64,000 nucleotides of DNA from Brachybacterium faecium DSM 4810 (GTDB lineage Bacteria; Actinomycetota; Actinomycetes; Actinomycetales; Dermabacteraceae): assembly GCA_000023405.1 (NCBI GenBank), contig CP001643.1, positions 868,001-932,000 of the forward strand. The letters run 5' to 3'. Below, piece by piece: positions 42,211 to 50,522 of this stretch. How positions within the stretch are numbered: the stretch's first letter is position 1; every line of letters starts with the position of its first letter. The position numbers and the translations under genes are program-made. Under the pieces are notes generated by a model. The model searched no databases. It saw only the letters and a list, made by a program, of their open reading frames with translations, and was not told the DNA's origin.

Positions 42211-42265
42211 CCTCGCACGGGGGCCTCGCACGCCCCGTGTGACGAGGATCCGCTCCCGCGCCCCC

Positions 42266-42296
42266 TTGACGTAACGCAACAGCGTTGGCTTATTGT
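42266..42296 (+). promoter_or_regulatory. Promoter and operator of the MFS gene
   Basis: TTGACG at 42266 and TATTGT at 42291 lie 19 bases apart (a 17-base alternative would use CTTATT). Between them lies AACGC-AACA-GCGTT at 42273-42286, a perfect 5-base inverted repeat. Repression by the divergent ROK protein would fit. Confidence 0.5.
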
Positions 42297-42352
42297 TTTC
42301 CCTCGGTCGACGACGCCCTCCCGATACCGCCCCCGACCACCGAGGACACGCC

Positions 42353-43768
42353 ATGACCCTCACTGCCCCCGACCAGTCCGTGCCGCCCGACGACACGCGC
42401 GCCCCCGCCCCGCACGAGATCCCCGCGCGCCGGCGCACCTTCGCCCTGCTCGCCCTCGCCCTCGGCGGCGTGGGCATCGGCGCCTCCGAGTTCGCGACCA
42501 TGGGCCTCCTGCCCGGGATCGCCGACGGGCTCCTCGGCACGCAGATGGCCGCCGACCCGGAGGCGGGCATCGCCCGCGCCGGCCACCTGATCACCGCCTA
42601 CGCGCTCGGCGTGGTCGTCGGCGCCCCCGTGCTCGCGCTGCTGTCGGTGCGCTGGAGCCGCACCTCGATGATCACCGCCCTGGCCGTCGCCCTCGCCGCC
42701 GGCACGGTGCTCTCCGCGCTCATGCCGACCTTCGAGCTCACCGTCGCCGCCCGCTTCCTCGCCGGGGTGCCGCACGGCGCCTACTTCGGGGTCGCCTCGC
42801 TCCTGGCCGCCTCCCTGATGGGCCCGGGCAGCCAGGGCAAGGGCGTGGCCGTGGCGCTGTCCGGTCTCACGGTCGCGAACCTCGTCGGCGTGCCGCTCAT
42901 GACCGCCCTCGGCCAGGTCGCCGGCTGGCGCGCGGTCTACCTGGTGATCACCGGGATCTTCGTGGCCACCGTGCTCGCCCTGCGCTGGGCCCTGCCGCCG
43001 CAGCCCGCCGTGCCTGGCCGCCGCGCGGTCGAGGAGGTCCTCGCCCTGCGCCGCCTGCAGCTGTGGGTCGTCATGGGCATCGCCGCGATCGGCCTCGCCG
43101 GCGGCTTCGCCGTGTTCAGCTACGTCGCCGACATCACCACCCGGGTCGCCGGCGCCTCGGCGAGCCTCGTGCCGTGGGTGCTCGCCGCCGCGGGCCTGGG
43201 CATGACGCTGGGGAACATCCTCGGCGGCGTGGCCACCGACCGCTCGCTGCGCGGCACCCTGCTGGTCGGCTTCCCCGTCTACATCGCCGCGCTCGCGGCC
43301 CTGTTCCTCTCCGCGCCCGGCTCCCTGGTCGGCCTGCTGCTGAGCTTCTTCGCCGTGAACGCCGCGAGCTCCGCGCTGAGCCCGGCGCTGCAGACCTGGC
43401 TGATCCGGGTGGCGCACCGCTCCGAGGTGCTCGGCGCCTCCCTCAACCACGCCGCCTTCAACGTCGCCAACGCCCTCGGCGCGGCGCTCGGCGGCGCAGT
43501 GATCGCCGGCGGCCTCGGCTACCGCGCACCCATGGTGGTCGCGATCGTGCTGGCCGGCAGCGGCTTCGTGCTCGTGCTGGGCGCGCTGCTGGGCCTCGCG
43601 CTGCGCTCGCGCCGCACCCTCGCGGTGCTGCGGGAGCACGAGGACACCTACACCGGCTCCCTCCCGGTGGTCGGCGCCGACGAGAGCGCGGCCGACGAGG
43701 AGGCGAGTGGCGAGGAGGCGAGTGACGAGCCCGCCCTCGAGCTCGAGCGCGTGAGCGTCGGGTCCTAG
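42353..43768 (+). CDS. MFS efflux transporter, DHA1 type
   Basis: 471 residues, 12 membrane segments. Motifs: GASEFATMGLLPGIADGL in the first segment, LSVRWSRTSM after the second, and RFLAGVPHGAYFGVASLLAA in the fourth, which match the AraJ/NepI group of DHA1 transporters. A shortened acidic C-terminal tail contains a small internal repeat (EEASGEEASDEPA). Start ATG at 42353; an earlier in-frame ATG at 42293 overlaps the promoter. Likely exports a sugar, purine or drug, controlled by the ROK protein. Confidence 0.93.
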   Translation: MTLTAPDQSVPPDDTRAPAPHEIPARRRTFALLALALGGVGIGASEFATMGLLPGIADGLLGTQMAADPEAGIARAGHLITAYALGVVVGAPVLALLSVRWSRTSMITALAVALAAGTVLSALMPTFELTVAARFLAGVPHGAYFGVASLLAASLMGPGSQGKGVAVALSGLTVANLVGVPLMTALGQVAGWRAVYLVITGIFVATVLALRWALPPQPAVPGRRAVEEVLALRRLQLWVVMGIAAIGLAGGFAVFSYVADITTRVAGASASLVPWVLAAAGLGMTLGNILGGVATDRSLRGTLLVGFPVYIAALAALFLSAPGSLVGLLLSFFAVNAASSALSPALQTWLIRVAHRSEVLGASLNHAAFNVANALGAALGGAVIAGGLGYRAPMVVAIVLAGSGFVLVLGALLGLALRSRRTLAVLREHEDTYTGSLPVVGADESAADEEASGEEASDEPALELERVSVGS

Positions 43769-43864
43769 CGTCACATTCGGTCATCCAGTCCGGGGGTGCG
43801 GGCGCCGCCCGCCCTACAGTGAGGCGGACGTTCCACCGAGCCGAGAGAGGGGCGCTGACCCGCC

Positions 43865-44998
43865 GTGCACATCCAGACCGCCGCCGTGCATACCCTGAGG
43901 GACTTCGAGCACGGGGCGGTGGTCCCGCCCGTCCACCTCGCCTCGACCTTCGAGCTCGACCCCGCCACCGAGGACGGCGCCTACGCGTACCAGCGCGGCT
44001 CCAACCCGACCCGTGCGCAGCTCGAGACGGTGCTGGCCGCGCTCGACGATGCGGAGCACGGCTTCGCCTTCGCCTCCGGCATGGCCGCGACCGCCGCCGC
44101 GCTGTCCACCCTCACGGTCGGTGACGAGGTGCTGCTGCCGGCCAGCGTCTACGGCGGGACCTACCGCTTCGTGGACCTCGTCCTGCCCGGCCGCGGGATC
44201 ACCGGGCGCTTCGTGGACGACCTCGGGGCGCTCACGGACGCGGACTTCACGCCCAGCACCCGGGCGGTCTTCATCGAGACGCCGGCCAACCCGACCCTGC
44301 GGATCACGGACCTGCGCCGCATCATCGAGCTCGCGCACCGCCACGGCGCGCTGGTGATCGTCGACAACACCTTCATGACCCCGGTGCTGCAGAAGCCCCT
44401 CGCGCTCGGCGCGGACATCGTCGTGCAGTCCGCCACGAAGTACCTCGCCGGGCACTCCGACCTGCTCGCGGGCACCGTCACCACGAACGACGACACGCTC
44501 GCCGAGGCCTTCGCCCTCGCCCAGAAGGCGCAGGGCGGCGTGCTCGCCCCGCAGGACTCCTTCCGCCTGATCCAGGCGATCAAGACCCTCCCGCTCCGGC
44601 TCGAGCGCCAGCAGTCCAACGCGGAGGCGATCGTCGCGCACCTGCGCGAGCACGAGGGCATCCGGCAGGTGTGGTACCCCGGCTCGCACAGCGAGGAGGA
44701 GGCGCGCATCCACGCCTCGCAGGCCAGCGGAAACGGGGCGGTGCTCTCCTTCGAGCTCGCCGCCGGCCTCGACAGCGTCGCCTTCCTGCGGGCGCTGCGG
44801 TTCCCGGCCTACGCCGTGAGCCTCGGCGGCGTCGAGTCGCTGATCTGCCGCCCCGCCACCATGACGCACGAGGCGATGACCCCCGAGGCCCGGCAGAACG
44901 CGGGCATCTCCGACGAGCTGCTGCGCCTGAGCGTCGGCATCGAGGACGTCGCGGATCTCCTCGCCGACCTGGACCAGGCGCTCGCCGCCGCCCGCTGA
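43865..44998 (+). CDS. Cystathionine gamma-synthase/lyase family PLP enzyme
   Basis: 377-residue trans-sulfuration-type enzyme. PLP Lys192 is in QSATKYLAGHSD; YQRGSNPTR, FASGMAAT, ETPANPTLRI, VDNTFMTP and SLGGVESLICRPAT are all conserved. Members make cystathionine, homocysteine, or break down Met or Cys; the small differences that tell synthase from lyase are not safe to read here. The GTG at 43865 follows GAGAGGGGC by about eight bases. No neighbouring sulfur gene. Upstream there is a TACAGT -10-like element. Confidence 0.93.
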   Translation: MHIQTAAVHTLRDFEHGAVVPPVHLASTFELDPATEDGAYAYQRGSNPTRAQLETVLAALDDAEHGFAFASGMAATAAALSTLTVGDEVLLPASVYGGTYRFVDLVLPGRGITGRFVDDLGALTDADFTPSTRAVFIETPANPTLRITDLRRIIELAHRHGALVIVDNTFMTPVLQKPLALGADIVVQSATKYLAGHSDLLAGTVTTNDDTLAEAFALAQKAQGGVLAPQDSFRLIQAIKTLPLRLERQQSNAEAIVAHLREHEGIRQVWYPGSHSEEEARIHASQASGNGAVLSFELAAGLDSVAFLRALRFPAYAVSLGGVESLICRPATMTHEAMTPEARQNAGISDELLRLSVGIEDVADLLADLDQALAAAR

Positions 44999-45132
44999 CC
45001 CGCGCGCCTTCGCGCACAGCGGAGCGCGCGCACAGCGGGATCCCGGGAAGCGTCGGTATCATGGCCGAGTCGGTCCGACGGGCGCATCACGGCGCCCGCC
45101 ACGGATCCACCTGACCCCATGTGAGGAGCCCC

Positions 45133-46056
45133 ATGGCACGCCACAACATCGTGTTCGGCCGTGACCAGGCCGTCCAGGGTGGCGCGAACTACAACGCCCC
45201 CCGCTTCGGCCAGTCGGCACAGGCCGCCCCCGCCCAGAACACCCAGTGGTCCTCGGGCTTCGCCCCGCAGGGCCATGCCCCGACCGCGACCGGTCAGCCC
45301 GGCGCCGAGCAGCTCGAGGCGATGTACGCCCGGCCCTCCGCGACCGGTCACGACACCGGCCGGATGACGTTCAAGGACGCGCTGAACGCCATCACCGCCT
45401 CCCTCGGCGTCATCGTCGTCGTCGGCTTCGTCGTCGCTACGAGCCCCTACGCGCTGTCCTTCGTGGCCGGCGACGCCGGTGCCCAGGCGGGTCTGGCGCT
45501 CACGGGCCTCGCCACGCTGGTCGGCGTGATCGGCGGTCTCGTCGCCGCGCTGGTCAACATCTTCAAGAAGCAGCCCTCGCCGGTGGCGGTGCTCGCCTAC
45601 GCCGTGTTCGAGGGCCTGTTCCTCGGCGGCATCAGCGGCACCATGGAGTTCTTCTACGCCGGGATCGCCCTGCAGGCCGTGGTGGGCACCCTCGCGGTGG
45701 CCGGCACCGTGCTGGTGCTGTTCCGGATGGGCATCCTGCGCACCTCGCCGAAGCTGACCAAGATCTTCATGGTGGCGATGATCGCCTACATGCTGTTCAG
45801 CCTGGTCAACATCGGTGCCATGCTGCTGGCGGGGCAGAGCCTCCGCGAGGGCGCGCTGGGCCTGGCCATCGGCGGGCTCGCCGTGGTGATGGCCTCCTAC
45901 TCGCTCGTGATGGACTTCGAGGACGTCCAGCGCGCCTCCGATTCCGGCATGCCGCGCGTGTACGCCTGGCGCCTCGCCTTCGGCATCTCGGTGACCATGG
46001 TGTGGCTGTACGTCGAGGTGCTGCGGATCCTCATGATCCTGCGCGGCAGCGACTGA
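45133..46056 (+). CDS. Bax inhibitor-1/YccA-like membrane protein
   Basis: 307 residues. The N-terminal ~85 residues are Gln/Ala-rich and polar, unlike many family members; the core has seven membrane segments, including FEGLFLGGISG and the acidic VMDFEDVQRASDSGMP near the end. ATG at 45133 has GTGAGGAG upstream; a GTG at 45121 in the same frame is less likely. Family role: calcium leak or membrane stress; unproven here. Confidence 0.88.
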   Translation: MARHNIVFGRDQAVQGGANYNAPRFGQSAQAAPAQNTQWSSGFAPQGHAPTATGQPGAEQLEAMYARPSATGHDTGRMTFKDALNAITASLGVIVVVGFVVATSPYALSFVAGDAGAQAGLALTGLATLVGVIGGLVAALVNIFKKQPSPVAVLAYAVFEGLFLGGISGTMEFFYAGIALQAVVGTLAVAGTVLVLFRMGILRTSPKLTKIFMVAMIAYMLFSLVNIGAMLLAGQSLREGALGLAIGGLAVVMASYSLVMDFEDVQRASDSGMPRVYAWRLAFGISVTMVWLYVEVLRILMILRGSD

Positions 46057-46110
46057 GACACGGCGGACGGCGCACCGCGTCTCGGGGACGCCACCTCTCC
46101 CCGTATCCTG

Positions 46111-46138
46111 AACGGCGGGTCCTCCGGGACCCGCCGTT
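46111..46138 (+). terminator. Hairpin after the Bax-inhibitor-like gene
   Basis: AACGGCGGGTCC pairs perfectly with GGACCCGCCGTT around TCCG, 54 bases after the stop and before the cardiolipin synthase gene. Confidence 0.75.
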
Positions 46139-46174
46139 CCGCGTTCGCGCCGCTCCGCACAGGAAGGACCGCGC

Positions 46175-47662
46175 ATGACCGAGCTGTGGCAGTGGCTGCT
46201 CGACCACTGGGTCCTCATGGGCACCTACATCTACTGGGCCCTCGACATCCTGCTGCGCCTGGTGAGCCTCATCGTGGTGCCCCGCAACCGCCGACCCGGC
46301 TCGGCGATCGCCTGGCTGCTGGCGATCATGGTGCTCCCGCTGGTGGGCTTCCCGCTGTACCTGATGCTGGGCAAGTCCCAGCTGCCGCGCCGGCGCCGCG
46401 AGAAGCAGCGCATCGTCAACCGCCTGATGCGGGTGCGCGCCCAGGACATCCCCGACAGCGAGCTGGACGACGACGTGCCCAGCTGGCTGCGCTCCGCGGT
46501 GAGCCTGAACCGCGAGCTCGGCGCTTTCCCCCTGACCGGCAACAACTCCGCGGATCTCGAGATCGACTACGACACCTCGATCGCCTCGATGGCGGACGAC
46601 GTGCGCACCGCGCAGAGCACGGTGCACGTGCTCTTCTACATCATGGGCCTCGACGACCGCACCGAGGACTTCTTCGCCGCGCTGTGCGAACGTGCGGACG
46701 CCGGGGTCACCGTGCGCGTGCTCTACGACCATTGGGGCGCGCTCAGCCACGGGACGCAGTACCGCGCGATGCGGCGCCGTCTGGACGCCCACGGCATCGA
46801 GCACTTCCCGATGAATCCCATCCAGCCCATCCGCGACGGCGCCTTCCAGCGACCCGACCTGCGCAATCACCGCAAGATGGTGATCGTCGACGGCGAGATC
46901 GGGTGGATGGGCAGCCAGAACCTCATCGCCGCGCACTACAACAAGCGCGCCAACATCCGTCGCGGCCTGCATTGGCAGGAGACCATGGCACGGTTCCGCG
47001 GCCCGATCGTCTCCGAGCTGAACCTGCTGTTCGCCACCGACTGGTTCTACGAGTCCGAGCAGATGCTCCCGGTGGAGACCGTGGTGCGCCCCTCGCCGGA
47101 CACCTCGGGCAGCTACGAGTGCCAGCTGGTGCCCAGCGGGCCCGGCTTCGTCACGGAGAACAACCTGGCGCTGTTCAACCAGCTGTTCTACTCCGCCCGG
47201 GAGCGCATCGTGGCCGTCTCGCCGTACTTCGTGCCCGATGAGTCGATGCTCGCCGCCCTGGTCACCGCGGCGCGGCGCGGTGTGGAGGTCGAGCTGTTCG
47301 TCTCCGAGATCGGCGACCAGTTCCTCGTCTTCCACGCCCAGCGCTCCTACTACTCGGTGCTGCTGGAGGCGGGGGTGAAGATCTGGCTCTACCGCGCGCC
47401 GACGATCCTGCACGCCAAGCACCTCACGATCGACGACTCGGTGACCGTGCTCGGCTCCTCGAACATGGACATCCGCTCGTTCCTGCTGCAGATGGAGTGC
47501 TCGCTGATGGTGGGCGGCACCGACTTCATGGAGAAGATCCGGGAGGTGGAGGAGACCTACCGCTCGCGCAGCCGGCAGCTCGACCTCGACGAATGGCGGC
47601 AGCGTCCGTTCCGCATGCAGGTGATCGACAACCTCTGTCGCCTCGCCTCCGCCGTGGTGTGA
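46175..47662 (+). CDS. cls: Cardiolipin synthase
   Basis: Phospholipase D-superfamily enzyme joining two phosphatidylglycerols into cardiolipin. 495 residues: two N-terminal membrane helices (near 10-30 and 40-65), then two HKD motifs, His232 (NHRKMVIVDG) and His413 (HAKHLTIDD), each followed by a conserved GSQN or GSSNMD. Family length and order are normal. Start ATG with AGGAAGG upstream. Stop is six bases from the converging gene. Confidence 0.95.
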   Translation: MTELWQWLLDHWVLMGTYIYWALDILLRLVSLIVVPRNRRPGSAIAWLLAIMVLPLVGFPLYLMLGKSQLPRRRREKQRIVNRLMRVRAQDIPDSELDDDVPSWLRSAVSLNRELGAFPLTGNNSADLEIDYDTSIASMADDVRTAQSTVHVLFYIMGLDDRTEDFFAALCERADAGVTVRVLYDHWGALSHGTQYRAMRRRLDAHGIEHFPMNPIQPIRDGAFQRPDLRNHRKMVIVDGEIGWMGSQNLIAAHYNKRANIRRGLHWQETMARFRGPIVSELNLLFATDWFYESEQMLPVETVVRPSPDTSGSYECQLVPSGPGFVTENNLALFNQLFYSARERIVAVSPYFVPDESMLAALVTAARRGVEVELFVSEIGDQFLVFHAQRSYYSVLLEAGVKIWLYRAPTILHAKHLTIDDSVTVLGSSNMDIRSFLLQMECSLMVGGTDFMEKIREVEETYRSRSRQLDLDEWRQRPFRMQVIDNLCRLASAVV

Positions 47663-47668
47663 GGGGCG

Positions 47669-48487
47669 TCAGGCGATGCCCGTGAGGGACTCGTAGGCCT
47701 CGACGGCGGCGTCCTCGTGCTCCTCGACGCCCACGGCGGTCTCGGTCCCGAACACGCTCGGCCCCTGCTCCGTCTCGAGCACGACCACCACCAGGCGCGT
47801 GGCCGAGGTCCTCTCCATCGGGGACTGGGCGAAGTTGATCGTCGCCGTGGTGCGATAGCCGGGGAGCCCCGCGATCGTCACCGGCTCGGTGACCTCGTCG
47901 TCGAGGGAGCGCCCCTTCGTCTCCCCCCAGATGTTCGCGGAGTAGAAGCAGCTCGCGATCTTCTGCGAGGCGACCTCGGCGCCCGGGTACTCGATGCCCG
48001 GCTGCCAGGCGATCTCCCCCACGAAGACGGTGGAGTACCAGGTGTCCTCGACCTGTGCCTGCGCGCCCTGGAGGTCGTCGGCGTAGGAGACCCCGACGGG
48101 GGTGCCGCGCTGGTCGTAGACGGCGGGCGGGATGAACTGCAGGCCTCCGCCGCGCAGCGTCCCGGAGGGGTTGGACGAGGTGCGCTCGGGGGTCTCCGGC
48201 CTCCAGCAGCGCTCCTCCTCGACATCGGTCGGCGCGGCCGAGGCGGTGTCCGTCTCCTCGCCGGTCCCCGGGGACGGGGTGTCCGCGCTCTGCGAGACCT
48301 CGGCGCTCGGCGAGGCGACGGCTCCGCCGTTCCCACCGGGGCGCAGCACCAGGTAGGCCACGGTGACGCCCACGATCAGCAGGAACACGACGGCGAAGGC
48401 GAGGGCGCCGATCAGCAGCGCGGCGCCGCGGCCGCCCTCGCCCGGGGAGGGCCGCTGGGTCGAGGTGTGCTGCTCTCCGGTGTGCAC
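47669..48487 (-). CDS. Membrane-anchored protein, paralogue of the gene at 48540
   Basis: 272 residues. Short cytoplasmic part, one membrane helix near 22-47, a Ser/Thr/Pro-rich linker (to about residue 95), then an extracytoplasmic domain of about 170 residues with Cys in ERCWRPE and IASCFYS that could pair. Signature GTLRGGGLQFIPP. The next gene has the same layout and GTVRGGGLEYTSP, so the two are paralogues. GTG start at 48487 follows AAGGAGC. No family recognised. Confidence 0.75.
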   Translation of the reverse strand: MHTGEQHTSTQRPSPGEGGRGAALLIGALAFAVVFLLIVGVTVAYLVLRPGGNGGAVASPSAEVSQSADTPSPGTGEETDTASAAPTDVEEERCWRPETPERTSSNPSGTLRGGGLQFIPPAVYDQRGTPVGVSYADDLQGAQAQVEDTWYSTVFVGEIAWQPGIEYPGAEVASQKIASCFYSANIWGETKGRSLDDEVTEPVTIAGLPGYRTTATINFAQSPMERTSATRLVVVVLETEQGPSVFGTETAVGVEEHEDAAVEAYESLTGIA

Positions 48488-48539
48488 GGGGGCTCCTTCG
48501 GCTGGGGATCTCGGCGTCGCGGGAGACCGCGAGCGGGTC

Positions 48540-49466
48540 TCATTCGACGACGTCGAGGCTCGCGATGATGTCCTCGAGGTTCTTCACGTGGTCGGGCTGA
48601 TCGGCGGCGACATCGCTGACCAGGGCGCTGGGACCGTTCGGCGTCTCGACGACGATCGAGGTGACGATCGAGGCGCTCGAGGTCTTCAACAGCTCCGGAT
48701 CCTCGAAATGGTAGGTGGCCTGGACGATCCAGGCGGCATGGCCGTCCACCGTCGTCGCCTCGGAGCGGTAGTCGGTGACCTCGGGGTGCTCGCCGAAGTG
48801 GGAGACGACCCCCGTGGTGGTGGCGTAGCACTGGAAGAGCGCGACCGCGGCGCTCTCGGGCCCGGGGTAGCCGCCCTCGTCCTCCGGGAAGGAGACCCGG
48901 CCGAGGTTGACGACGCTGTACCAGTTGCCCTCGACGACCCGGCCGTCGGCCCCGAGCTCGGTGAGGTAGGGCAGCGAGCCGACGATCCAGCCCGAGCCCC
49001 AGCCCTCCGGCGAGGTGTACTCGAGCCCGCCTCCGCGCACGGTGCCGGGTGCGGCCGGCGGCGGGGGCTGCTGATCCTGCGGGATGGTGCACTCGGTGGT
49101 CGGCGCCTGGGTGAAGATCGGCGGGGGAGGGGCGATGTCCGGATCCTCCGGATGGGGCACGTATTCCGACTGCCCCTCGGCCGCGCGCGTCCCGGTCGCA
49201 GAGGCCGTCGGGCCCGGATCGTCCAGGGCCGAGCGGAACACCGTCTGCGAGAGGATCAGCGCGATCACCCCGATCACCACGACGGAGCCGCCGATCACGG
49301 CGATCATCATGGTGCGGGAGCGGCGCAGGGCGCGGTCGCTCGGCTCGCCGAGGACGGCCGGGCCGCGGGACGGGTCCCCGGGCGAGGAGCCGGCGGAGGA
49401 GCGGGTGGAGAAATCGGGCAGCGAGGATCCGTCCGGCTGCCGCCGATCACCTGGCTCCTGGCTCAT
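48540..49466 (-). CDS. Membrane-anchored protein, paralogue of the gene at 47669
   Basis: 308 residues with the same plan: cytoplasmic N terminus, membrane helix near 52-75, Pro-rich linker, then an extracytoplasmic domain. The GTVRGGGLEYTSPEGWG block and two Cys residues (CTIPQ and CYATT) match the paralogue's pattern. The ATG at 49466 (MSQEPGD) follows GGGAGG and is preferred over a longer upstream frame. The tandem pair is transcribed together, 52 bases apart. Function unknown. Confidence 0.75.
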   Translation of the reverse strand: MSQEPGDRRQPDGSSLPDFSTRSSAGSSPGDPSRGPAVLGEPSDRALRRSRTMMIAVIGGSVVVIGVIALILSQTVFRSALDDPGPTASATGTRAAEGQSEYVPHPEDPDIAPPPPIFTQAPTTECTIPQDQQPPPPAAPGTVRGGGLEYTSPEGWGSGWIVGSLPYLTELGADGRVVEGNWYSVVNLGRVSFPEDEGGYPGPESAAVALFQCYATTTGVVSHFGEHPEVTDYRSEATTVDGHAAWIVQATYHFEDPELLKTSSASIVTSIVVETPNGPSALVSDVAADQPDHVKNLEDIIASLDVVE

Positions 49467-49638
49467 CGCCACCTCCCGACGCCGCGAGCACCGTTCCCCC
49501 GGTGCCGTGGATGCCCCGAGCGATTCTCGCACGCCCGGTGCAGGGACCGGGATCCAGGATAGAGATGCCAGGCCCGATTGGTACTCTCCGCTCACGGGGC
49601 CGGTGGACCGGCCGTGATCCTCGACAGATGGAGACTGC

Positions 49639-50514
49639 ATGCGCCCGCCCGTCGTCCTGACCATCGCCGCCTCGGAATCCGACGGGGCCGGCGGCCTCCA
49701 GGCGGATCTCAAGACCTTCACCGCCCTGGGCGCCTACGGGGCGAGCGCGGTGAGCATGATCGCGACGATCACCGCGCACGAGGTCCACGGCACCTACCCG
49801 CTGCCGGCCGAGGTGGTGCGCGGGCAGATCGATGCGGTCGCCGGCGATCTGCGGCTGGATGCGACGAAGATCGGCGCGCTCGGCAGCGCGGCCGTCGTCG
49901 ACGCGGTCGCCGCCGCGGTCCGGGCGCACCGCGACCGGCTGGGGCGGATCGTCCTGGACCCGGTGATGGTCAGCGCCCACGGCGCTCCGCTGATCTCCGC
50001 CGAGGGCGCGAAGGCGCTGCGCGAGCAGCTGCTGCCGCTCGTGGACGTGCTCACCCCCACCATGGCCGAAGCGGCGCAGCTGCTGGGCCGGCCGCTGGCG
50101 ACCTCGATCGAGGAGATCCGCGAGCAGGCGCTCGCGCTGCAGGCGGCGGGCCCGCGCTCGGTGCTGGTCACGGGCCGTCTGCTCGAGGGCGAGGACGTGG
50201 TCGACGTGCTGGTCCACGAGGGCGGCACCGATCTGCTGCGCGCCGAGCGGGTGCCCGGGCGGCGCGTGCGCGGCGCCGGGGCGACCCTCTCCGCCGCGAT
50301 CGCGGCGCAGCTCGCGCGCATCGCCGAGTTCGACCGCGCCGGGGAGCTCGGCGAGATCGGCGAGGCCGGCAGCGAGGACGACATGGTCACCATCGTCGCC
50401 TCGGCCCGCGAGTTCGTCGCGAGCGCCACCGACAACGTCCAGGACTGGCGCCTCTCGCGGCGCTCCGGCGGTCACGGCCCGCTGAACCACCTCATCACGC
50501 TCGACAAGGCCTGA
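49639..50514 (+). CDS. ThiD-like (hydroxymethylpyrimidine / phosphomethylpyrimidine) kinase
   Basis: 291-residue ribokinase-fold protein. VLTIAASESDGAGGLQADLKTFTAL is close to the ThiD N terminus, and DPVMVSAHGAPLIS and LTPTMAEAAQLLG match substrate and ATP regions. But the catalytic loop normally GTGC reads GAGAT at 212-216, with Ala215 where ThiD has Cys. The substrate loop is also altered. So it may be a divergent pyrimidine kinase, another vitamin kinase, or inactive. ATG at 49639 with GGAGACTGC upstream. No TPP riboswitch is seen. Confidence 0.78.
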   Translation: MRPPVVLTIAASESDGAGGLQADLKTFTALGAYGASAVSMIATITAHEVHGTYPLPAEVVRGQIDAVAGDLRLDATKIGALGSAAVVDAVAAAVRAHRDRLGRIVLDPVMVSAHGAPLISAEGAKALREQLLPLVDVLTPTMAEAAQLLGRPLATSIEEIREQALALQAAGPRSVLVTGRLLEGEDVVDVLVHEGGTDLLRAERVPGRRVRGAGATLSAAIAAQLARIAEFDRAGELGEIGEAGSEDDMVTIVASAREFVASATDNVQDWRLSRRSGGHGPLNHLITLDKA

Positions 50515-50522
50515 CGGGCGCC

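Noticed and set aside
43690..43730. Short direct repeat GAGGAGGCGAGTG at the end of the MFS gene
   Set aside because: It is in the coding tail (EEASGEEASDE) and explained by codon repetition.
49467..49638. TPP riboswitch before the ThiD-like gene
   Set aside because: The conserved CUGAGA-type core is absent.
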